NCBI GenBank assembly: GCA_002405405.1
Contig: DHLT01000163.1
Span: forward strand, 1-14,979
DNA: 14,979 bases
Direction: 5' to 3'
Source: Ignavibacteria bacterium UBA4661
Lineage (GTDB): Bacteria; Bacteroidota; Ignavibacteria; Kapaibacteriales; UBA4661
Shown here piece by piece: positions 8,399 to 14,979 of the stretch (its first letter is position 1; each line of letters begins with the position of its first letter). The position numbers and the translations under genes were made by a program. The notes beneath the pieces were generated by a model. The model did no database searches. It was not told the origin of the DNA and saw only the letters and a list, made by a program, of their open reading frames with translations.

Positions 8399-8475
8399 TG
8401 CTTCTTGATCGTTCGAAATGAAACTATGCTTTTCAGGAATATGGACTATGTTTACGGCAATCCATCAAGAGTTTG

Positions 8476-11067
8476 CTATTCCGAATTACCTGACTCCACA
8501 GGGATGTACTCCGGTGTTGACTGCTGATTTTGCCTCTGTGCGACACGTTTGTAAATAGGTAATAATCGCAATGTTACTTTTGTACTCACCGGTACCTCTC
8601 CTTCAACACCCTCTCGCAGCCGTACATTCTGAATCATAGAAGGAGACTCATATTTCAGTGCCGGCAGGCGCATTTTTTTTGCATCGCGAGCATTATGTTT
8701 ACGAATACATTCTCGCACGATACGAGTGCCGGTGCCGGTACCTCCCTTGCGTTGGTTTTCCGTTACAATTGCCCCGCGATTAAGTTTATTGAGCGTTTCT
8801 TTTTTGATACCTTCACCGGTATCACCAAGTTCGAATACTAAGCAATAAGGATAGGTAGATTCTTTATACACCTTCAAACAAAGTGTATGACGTGCGATTT
8901 CTTGTTTCTGGGTTTGTGCAATAGCACGCAAGCTATTGCTAATCATATTACGAAGAGCACTATTGATGTTATGTGGATAGCAGAGCACTACAAGATTTGG
9001 TGTAACATCAACAACAAAACGTATTGAGCCGTCATAATAGCTTGGACCGAGGTCGTCCATAATGGATTCACATAAGATTTGTATATCTGTTTCCGTAGGT
9101 ACATCAACTTGTTTTCCGGCAAGGATTTTCCAGTCTTTCACTCGCTCTGACAGATTACGTGCCTGCACCGAAATGATTTTCATGGCATCACGCAACTGAG
9201 TAACATTGACCGTCTCCGAAGCAATAATTCGTTGTAAACGTTCTGTTGCCATAGTGATGGTTGCAAGGGGCGTTTGCATATCATGAGCTATACTCCATGA
9301 TATTTCGACTTCTTTTTTTTCACGCTCTTCTGTAACATCACGCCCAATCAACAAGACACCGCGTAAGTGATTACCAAATGATGTAATCGGGCTAACCGTA
9401 CAATCATAGACACGCAAGACTTCTTCCTGTTTATCTGCACTAAGTTCGATATGCTCAATATCATCCGTTACATTCTGATTTTCACGAAAGCATTGTTCAA
9501 TCATAGCGGCAATTTTTTTTCCGGTTTGATCTAAATTCAGCGAGGATAATTTACGTCCTTGCAGGGCAATGACATCACTTTTGACTAAAAGCTCTCGTGC
9601 TTTTGCGCTCTCGAATGTTACACGACGATTTGTATCTATCACCAGTGTAATCGGAGCCGATGGCGTTTTTATAATAGCATAACTAATACGGCGGTATTGA
9701 CGTAGTTTTTGCACCACAACGACAAAGACACCAAGCATAATCGAACCAAGAATCCAATATCCCATCTTACTCACAATGTTTTTCAACCAATACCAACGAT
9801 GGAATGTCCGCTGATACAACACAGCATACTCGATACCGTTGCGAGTTTCGATATCAATGTAGCAATCACCGAATATTCGACGACCTGTACGATTTACTAA
9901 TGATGATATATCATGATCACCGGAAAAAGAAGTTGTCATATCAATACTGTTTACTCCTGATCCCGACTTATCAATTTCTGTCCAGCCATTAATAAATCGT
10001 ACGACAACACCGTTTGGTGACTGCATAAAACCAAGTGGATAAGCCAACATACCCAACGACATAGAGGAAGAATTTCCTGATATGCCCCCTCTTTGCGGTG
10101 TCATAATTTCCGTTGCAAGTCGGGCACCACGCGCAGTAATGACAATATGATGTAACAGTGTTTTTTCATCTGTACTCCCCCACCAGACAGCTGATGGTGA
10201 TTCTGTAAGCATGGTGTCTGCCTTGAGCTTGTTTTCTTGATACAGCAAAGCACGAGTACGCAAATTGGTCGGAACAATCATTCCAAACTGACCATGGTGC
10301 AACGGTACAATAGTTGGAGTCGTATCAGCATTCAGGCGTGATGGAGGCATTACCGATATCGCCGAGTTTTGTTCGAGTATGTTTAACCAATAGTACTGCC
10401 CCACTTTGGTCAAAAATGGGAGACATGGCATAAGCAGTTCCGAAGATGTTGGTATTGCAACGACATTCTGCTCGACAAGTTGAGAACGCCAACTTTGTTC
10501 TCCCAATTTATGTAGTTGATACAATGTTCGCTCCAAACGGATGTAAACATTATTAGGCGAAGAAACAACCATTTGAACATCGCTATATGAGTGTGTTGCA
10601 GACTCAAGTACACAATCAGCAAGTAATCCTAATGATGCAGAATAAACTTTTGCTCGAACTGCCATGCTGTCAATACTCAACACAACATACTCTTGCTTGT
10701 CAAGCGGCAAGACACTCATAATTGTTGTTTTCAGGAACTTTAACGTATCTAATCCTACAGCATATTGTCCGCTTTCTTTCAATGTGTCGATATGTATATC
10801 TGCATCATGCGGTAAACGATTTGTGTAGCAGAGCACCAAAGTGCCATTACCTGCTGATTTTTTGATACCACTGTCAATATTCTCTTGAAGAACAGTAAAG
10901 CCTCCTTGTGCTTGCTCGGCAACACGATGATATGAGTACGGATAGTACTCACCTTCATATCCTTTGAGCATATATATTGCAATACCGAGCACCATGAGAT
11001 ACGGTATAATCACAACAAAAAGGATACGCCGTAGAAATCGTATAAATCGTAGGAGAAGTGCTTTCAT
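8476..11067 (-). CDS. Membrane sensor histidine kinase with large outside domain and PAS domain
   Basis: This 863-residue protein has a membrane helix near residues 11-33, about 400 residues outside the membrane, a second helix near 435-455, a PAS-like domain (about 468-580, ending IGRDVTEERE), a dimerisation/phosphotransfer domain with H-box AHDMQTPLATI (phospho-acceptor His595) and a C-terminal ATPase domain with N-box NMISNSLRA (about 705), DTGEGI (749-754) and a G-rich lid GGTGTGTRIV (775-784). All kinase motifs are intact. The outside part is beta-rich with a loose recurrence of short strands and may be a beta-propeller-like sensor, but no family is recognised. The tail after the G-box is longer than usual and lacks the common HGG. 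No response regulator is in the window. Its ATG overlaps the ispF stop as ATGA, so the two are translationally coupled. Confidence 0.9.
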   Translation of the reverse strand: MKALLLRFIRFLRRILFVVIIPYLMVLGIAIYMLKGYEGEYYPYSYHRVAEQAQGGFTVLQENIDSGIKKSAGNGTLVLCYTNRLPHDADIHIDTLKESGQYAVGLDTLKFLKTTIMSVLPLDKQEYVVLSIDSMAVRAKVYSASLGLLADCVLESATHSYSDVQMVVSSPNNVYIRLERTLYQLHKLGEQSWRSQLVEQNVVAIPTSSELLMPCLPFLTKVGQYYWLNILEQNSAISVMPPSRLNADTTPTIVPLHHGQFGMIVPTNLRTRALLYQENKLKADTMLTESPSAVWWGSTDEKTLLHHIVITARGARLATEIMTPQRGGISGNSSSMSLGMLAYPLGFMQSPNGVVVRFINGWTEIDKSGSGVNSIDMTTSFSGDHDISSLVNRTGRRIFGDCYIDIETRNGIEYAVLYQRTFHRWYWLKNIVSKMGYWILGSIMLGVFVVVVQKLRQYRRISYAIIKTPSAPITLVIDTNRRVTFESAKARELLVKSDVIALQGRKLSSLNLDQTGKKIAAMIEQCFRENQNVTDDIEHIELSADKQEEVLRVYDCTVSPITSFGNHLRGVLLIGRDVTEEREKKEVEISWSIAHDMQTPLATITMATERLQRIIASETVNVTQLRDAMKIISVQARNLSERVKDWKILAGKQVDVPTETDIQILCESIMDDLGPSYYDGSIRFVVDVTPNLVVLCYPHNINSALRNMISNSLRAIAQTQKQEIARHTLCLKVYKESTYPYCLVFELGDTGEGIKKETLNKLNRGAIVTENQRKGGTGTGTRIVRECIRKHNARDAKKMRLPALKYESPSMIQNVRLREGVEGEVPVSTKVTLRLLPIYKRVAQRQNQQSTPEYIPVESGNSE

Positions 11068-11567
11068 AATGCGCTACTATCGACATCATCAGGAAGAAGA
11101 ATACTGCACACACAATATGCCGCCACGCCCTGCTGTGCTCCAATCGCATCGAGTTTTTCATTAGTGGTTGCTTTCAGTGAAACTCGTTGCAGAGGCAGTT
11201 GACATACCTTTGCAATATTTTCACGAATTGCTTGTTTAAACGGTAGGACTTTTGGTTTTTCGAGGACAAGTGTTGCATCAATATTTTGCAAACGCCCGCC
11301 ATACTGGGCTACAATTCGAAGAACTTGCTCTAAAAGAAGAACACTTGATATACCTTTCCATTGTATATCCGTATCAGGAAAATGTTCGCCAATATCACCG
11401 GCACCGACTGCCCCAAGCAGTGCGTCGCATACAGCATGAAGCAAGACATCGCCATCACTGTGTGCTATTGGACCAATCTCTTCCGAGACAACAATACCTC
11501 CAAGAGTGAAGCGACGACCAGCTTCTAAACGATGTATATCAAAACCTAAACCAACAACTGTCATCAT
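11064..11567 (-). CDS. ispF: 2-C-methyl-D-erythritol 2,4-cyclodiphosphate synthase (IspF)
   Basis: IspF makes the cyclic diphosphate intermediate of the MEP pathway to isoprenoid precursors, as a cytoplasmic trimer. From the ATG at 11567 the protein has 167 residues, near the usual 155-160. Metal ligands are all present: Asp10 and His12 in GLGFDIHRLE, and His44 after the HSDGDV loop (36-41). DIGEHFPDTD (58-67) and KATTNEKLDAIG near the C terminus are also standard. A TTG at 11624 is open in frame but adds 19 residues not seen in the family, so the ATG pair at 11567/11564 is preferred. The stop overlaps the kinase start (ATGA). No Shine-Dalgarno is seen. Confidence 0.95.
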   Translation of the reverse strand: MMTVVGLGFDIHRLEAGRRFTLGGIVVSEEIGPIAHSDGDVLLHAVCDALLGAVGAGDIGEHFPDTDIQWKGISSVLLLEQVLRIVAQYGGRLQNIDATLVLEKPKVLPFKQAIRENIAKVCQLPLQRVSLKATTNEKLDAIGAQQGVAAYCVCSILLPDDVDSSAL

Positions 11568-11577
11568 AATGTCACGG

Positions 11578-11600
11578 AAAAAAATTGAGAATGCTCTCAA
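11578..11600 (-). promoter_or_regulatory. Hairpin plus T-run in the ispF leader
   Basis: On the minus strand TTGAGA-gcat-TCTCAA (11600-11585) is followed by seven T (11584-11578), and the ispF ATG comes ten bases later. This has the shape of a small intrinsic terminator or attenuator in the leader. The stem is only 6 bp with two G-C pairs, so it may be too weak to act. Confidence 0.25.
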
Positions 11601-11750
11601 AGAAAATGAATCTGCAAACAACAAACAAAATGTACTTTACCTTCGTATTCTTGTAATGATATGCAACGAACATAGCCAATTTTTTGAAGGCACAAATACA
11701 GACAATTTCATTGGCGTATTTCCTTGCGAATTTTCCCACTTTGTAGCTTT

Positions 11751-12965
11751 ATGAGTAAGGAACCTATTCTTAGTGTCTCGGATATTACCCGTGCAATACA
11801 GCAAACATTCGAGCAAAGTTTTGATACTATTGTCATGCAGGGTGAAATATCCAATTATAAGCATCATGCATCGGGTCATCGATATTTTACTCTCAAAGAT
11901 GCAACAGCACAATTAAGTGCAACAATGTGGCGCAATACACCACTGCATTTTCAACCTCGTGATGGCATGAGTGTCATTGTTTCGGGAAAAATCACAATGT
12001 ATCCGCCACAGGGAAAAGTACAGATTGAGTGCCGCACGATGCGCCCGATTGGTCAAGGTGATTTATATGTAGCATTTGAAGAATTAAAGCAAAATCTTGC
12101 TCGGCTAGGGTATTTCGATCAAGCTCGCAAACGCCCACTCCCTGTCTTTCCGGCAACGATTGGTATCGCCACATCAGCATCGGGAGCAGCACTTCGCGAT
12201 ATTCTTGCAACACTGAAACGAAGAATGCCTTTGGTATCAGTCATCGTTCGCCCAACCATTGTGCAAGGTGAAGCCGCTCCACTTGACATTGCTCATGCTA
12301 TTGCTGATCTCAATGAAGCACACTGCGATCTTGCTATTGTTGGTCGCGGTGGTGGCAGTATTGAAGATCTCTGGGCATTTAACACGCCGATTGTTGCAGA
12401 AGCAATCTATCAATCTGCCATTCCCATTATCTCGGCTGTCGGACACGAAACCGATGTTACCATCGCAGACTTTGTTGCCGATGTTCGTGCGGCTACCCCA
12501 ACAGCCGCAGCAGAACTTGCTGTGCGCGACATACAAGAAATTGACGAAAATCTTCGCGCTACCGAACATCATCTTTTGCAAATGTTTCAGCGCATTCTTC
12601 GAGATATGCGCCAACGCCTACTCTATGCAGAAAGCCGTACCAATATTCGCCTTCTTCAACGTACCATGACACAGCATCAACAAACACTTGACCGTTGGAG
12701 TGATACACTAACGAGCACACTGCGTCGTGCTGTCGATGAACGTACAGTACAACTCTCAGCCAAACATGCACAACTTTCAGCACTTGCCCCCTTGGCACCA
12801 CTTCAACGTGGCTTTGCCCTCATCGAACGAAATGGAACAACACTATCAACAAAGGATTCACTGACACCCGAAGACACCATCACGATTCGGCGTGCAAATG
12901 ACACAAGTACGGCAGTTATTCTTACGACTGTGCAATCTCTCTCTACGACCAATAACAATGGGTAA
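11751..12965 (+). CDS. xseA: Exodeoxyribonuclease VII large subunit
   Basis: XseA is the catalytic subunit of exonuclease VII, which degrades single-stranded DNA from both ends together with several copies of the small subunit XseB. The 404-residue protein has an N-terminal OB-fold (VMQGEISNYKHHASGHRYF, about 28-46), then the catalytic region with IGIATSASGAALRDI, GRGGGSIEDLWAFN (198-211) and VGHETDVTIADFVAD (230-244), then a coiled-coil-like helical stretch and the C-terminal LAPLQRGFALIE. All conserved motifs are intact and the length is normal. The ATG at 11751 begins MSKEPILSVSDI, as in relatives; a TTG at 11724 is open but less likely. No Shine-Dalgarno. xseB is not downstream, where acs converges instead. 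ispF diverges upstream, so 11568-11750 must hold both promoters. Confidence 0.95.
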   Translation: MSKEPILSVSDITRAIQQTFEQSFDTIVMQGEISNYKHHASGHRYFTLKDATAQLSATMWRNTPLHFQPRDGMSVIVSGKITMYPPQGKVQIECRTMRPIGQGDLYVAFEELKQNLARLGYFDQARKRPLPVFPATIGIATSASGAALRDILATLKRRMPLVSVIVRPTIVQGEAAPLDIAHAIADLNEAHCDLAIVGRGGGSIEDLWAFNTPIVAEAIYQSAIPIISAVGHETDVTIADFVADVRAATPTAAAELAVRDIQEIDENLRATEHHLLQMFQRILRDMRQRLLYAESRTNIRLLQRTMTQHQQTLDRWSDTLTSTLRRAVDERTVQLSAKHAQLSALAPLAPLQRGFALIERNGTTLSTKDSLTPEDTITIRRANDTSTAVILTTVQSLSTTNNNG

Positions 12966-12996
12966 ACTCACGCTTTATCTGCGAGGGCTTACCCAT
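12958..12996. terminator. Possible shared hairpin terminator between xseA and acs
   Basis: ATGGGTAA (12958-12965), which includes the xseA stop codon, and TTACCCAT (12989-12996) form a perfect 8-bp stem. Inside it CTC..GC and GCGAG can pair further with a 2-base bulge. There is no T-run on the plus side; the minus side continues TGTTATTG. It is the only strong hairpin between these tail-to-tail genes. Confidence 0.4.
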
Positions 12997-13037
12997 GTCA
13001 CTGTTGATCGTATGTATGCGTGTGATCTCTATTTGTT

Positions 13038-14979
13038 CTACTCTTCGTCTTGACGAAGTTTTTCCAACACAGAGAAATCCTCGAGTGTTGTTGTATCGCC
13101 CGACACAGCATTACCCGATGCTATTTCACGAAGCAGTCGGCGCATGATTTTGCCACTACGCGTTTTCGGAAGCATTTCGGTAATGCGAATTTCATCGGGT
13201 TTCGCAATAGGACCAATTTCTTTGCCAACATGATTTCGTAATTCCTCTTTCAATTCCGTCAGCATCATTTTAGCAGCATCAACATTACTTCGCAATACTA
13301 CAAAAGCAACCAAAGCATTGCCCTTAATGTCGTCAGGACGCGCTACGACAGCCGCCTCAGCAACATACTTGTGCGACACAAGCGCGCTCTCGACTTCAGC
13401 AGTACCCAAGCGATGACCGCTGACATTCACAACATCATCGACACGCCCCATCACCCAAATGTAACCATCTTCATCACGGCGCGCACCATCGCCGGTGAAG
13501 TAATACCCCTTTTGTTTTTTGGTTTGTGGAAAATCACTCCAATAGGTTTTCTTGTAGCGCTCATCATCACCAAAAATCGTTCGCAACATTGCGGGCCAAG
13601 GATGCTTCACCACTAGGTAGCCACCTTCGTTTGGATTGCACGGTGTTCCGTCTTTACGCACGACATCCGCCATGATACCGGGCAGTGGCAATGTCCCGGT
13701 ACCGGGTTTGAGCGGTGTTGCACCCGGAAGAGGTGAAATCATCATGCCTCCGGTTTCTGTTTGCCACCACGTATCGACAATCGGACATCGCTTACCACCG
13801 ACAATCGTATAATACCACATCCATGCTTCAGGATTAATTGGCTCACCGACACTACCCAACAAACGTAAAGACGATAGATTATGCTTGATAACATGCTGAT
13901 CACCTGCTTTCATAAAGGCGCGAATCGCTGTTGGTGCTGTATAAAAAATCGTAACCTTATGACGCTCGATCATATCCCAAAAACGATTGGGTGCAGGTGT
14001 CATAGGGGCACCTTCGTACATAAAGACTGTAGCTCCATTCATCAACGGACCATACACTACATAGCTATGTCCGGTAATCCAACCAATATCAGCAGAACAG
14101 AAATACATGTCTTCATCGCGCAGATCAAATACCATTTTGGTTGTGTATTTCACTTGTGTCAGATAACCACCGGTAGTATGATATATACCTTTGGGTTTAC
14201 CCGTCGAACCACTCGTATAAAGAATGAAGAGAGGATGCTCTGCATCAAGTTTTTCTGCAGGACAATCTGCGCTGACCGCCTGCATACGCTCATGCCACCA
14301 ATGATCACGCCCCATAGTCATTTTTGTTTCGATCTGTCCTCGCTTATACACAACAACATTTTGTACTGTCGGCGTTTGCTCTAAGGCAGTATCAACTGCG
14401 GGTTTCAACGCAATGAATTGCCCTCTGCGCCATGCACCATCTTGCGTGATCACACACACTGCTTTGGAATCATTGATGCGTTCGCGAAGTGCATCAGCAG
14501 AAAATCCACCAAAGACAACATTATGCGTTGCTCCAATACGCGCACATGCAAGCATGGCAATAGCAGCTTCGGGATTCATGCCCATGTAAATGGCAACGAC
14601 ATCTCCTGCTTTGACGCCAAGTGATTTCAGCACATTTGCAAAGGAACATACTTCTGTATGCAATGCCTGATATGTCAAAATGCGCTGATCGCCCGGCTCG
14701 CCTTCCCATACGATTGCGGCTTTGTTGCGCCGCCATGTCGAAAGATGTACATCAAGAGCATTAAACGACGCATTAATTTTTCCACCTACAAACCACTGAG
14801 CAAATGGCAATTTCCATTGCAATGCTTTTGACCATGGCTTAAACCATGTAAGCTCTTTCGCTCGATCTTCCCAAAATTTCACAGGGTCTTGTTCGGCATT
14901 GCTACGAATTTTTTTCAATTGTTGAAATGAACCGATATGCGCTTGACGAGAAAATTCTTGTGCAGGCGCGAAGATGCGT
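13038..14979 (-). CDS. acs: Acetyl-CoA synthetase (AMP-forming), 5' end outside window
   Basis: This enzyme activates acetate to acetyl-CoA through acetyl-AMP. The frame is open from the TAG at 13040-13038 through the right edge, giving about 646 residues. It reads RIFAPAQEF...RQAHIGSF upstream of a TTG at 14918; that is the ordinary Acs N terminus, so the TTG is not the start and only a few residues should be missing. Motifs: [11 protein letters not shown] (about 14186-14218), WWQTETGG (about 13745-13770), [23 protein letters not shown], and [11 protein letters not shown], whose lysine (codon 13149-13151) is the residue acetylated to switch off Acs in other bacteria. Everything needed for activity is present. 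Neighbouring genes give no clue to its regulation; xseA converges from the other side. Confidence 0.96.
   Translation of the reverse strand, partial: RIFAPAQEFSRQAHIGSFQQLKKIRSNAEQDPVKFWEDRAKELTWFKPWSKALQWKLPFAQWFVGGKINASFNALDVHLSTWRRNKAAIVWEGEPGDQRILTYQALHTEVCSFANVLKSLGVKAGDVVAIYMGMNPEAAIAMLACARIGATHNVVFGGFSADALRERINDSKAVCVITQDGAWRRGQFIALKPAVDTALEQTPTVQNVVVYKRGQIETKMTMGRDHWWHERMQAVSADCPAEKLDAEHPLFILYTSGSTGKPKGIYHTTGGYLTQVKYTTKMVFDLRDEDMYFCSADIGWITGHSYVVYGPLMNGATVFMYEGAPMTPAPNRFWDMIERHKVTIFYTAPTAIRAFMKAGDQHVIKHNLSSLRLLGSVGEPINPEAWMWYYTIVGGKRCPIVDTWWQTETGGMMISPLPGATPLKPGTGTLPLPGIMADVVRKDGTPCNPNEGGYLVVKHPWPAMLRTIFGDDERYKKTYWSDFPQTKKQKGYYFTGDGARRDEDGYIWVMGRVDDVVNVSGHRLGTAEVESALVSHKYVAEAAVVARPDDIKGNALVAFVVLRSNVDAAKMMLTELKEELRNHVGKEIGPIAKPDEIRITEMLPKTRSGKIMRRLLREIASGNAVSGDTTTLEDFSVLEKLRQDEE

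Noticed and set aside
13881..14384. Long plus-strand open frame (167 codons) antisense to acs
   Set aside because: Its product is rich in Cys, His and Met with no recognisable fold, as expected of the reverse strand of a conserved gene.
14916..14918. TTG as the start codon of acs
   Set aside because: The frame remains open upstream and encodes the standard Acs N terminus ([17 protein letters not shown]), so the start is beyond 14979.

Overview
The window looks like a stretch of ordinary bacterial chromosome carrying mostly housekeeping and envelope genes. A lineage of the Bacteroidota/Chlorobiota/Kapaibacteriota (FCB) group fits best, by inference. The signs are a GWxTD-domain secreted protein, a family largely known from that group and a few other phyla; an outer-membrane beta-barrel-like protein; and start codons that mostly lack a Shine-Dalgarno sequence. 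No tRNA, rRNA, CRISPR array, insertion sequence or phage gene was seen.

Layout. Bases 1-558 (+) are the 3' end of a probable outer-membrane beta-barrel protein. A strong hairpin terminator (589-617) separates it from a YgfZ/GcvT-family gene on the minus strand (632-1618), which is broken by one in-frame UGA. A divergent intergenic region with an inverted repeat leads into three plus-strand genes: an exported alpha/beta hydrolase of the S33 (proline iminopeptidase-like) type (1917-3050), a multi-pass membrane acyltransferase-like protein (3412-4629) and an ABC half-exporter (4674-6482). The acyltransferase and the exporter probably form one transcript; the 361-bp gap before them holds several palindromes.

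From 11567 down to 6504 on the minus strand lies a compact cluster: ispF (isoprenoid precursor synthesis), an orphan sensor histidine kinase with a large outside domain, ruvX/yqgF (Holliday-junction resolvase family) and the GWxTD protein. IspF/kinase and ruvX/GWxTD each overlap by an ATGA stop-start, so translation is probably coupled. xseA (exonuclease VII large subunit, 11751-12965) runs divergently from ispF and meets acs (acetyl-CoA synthetase) tail to tail. The acs reading frame stays open through the right edge of the window, so its true start is outside.

I do not see a clear new defence or mobile system. The points most worth a second look are the in-frame UGA in the YgfZ gene with a possible restart directly at the stop, the kinase coupled to ispF with no response regulator in view, the GWxTD protein whose motif has lost its tryptophan, and two palindromes that sit between promoter-like boxes.
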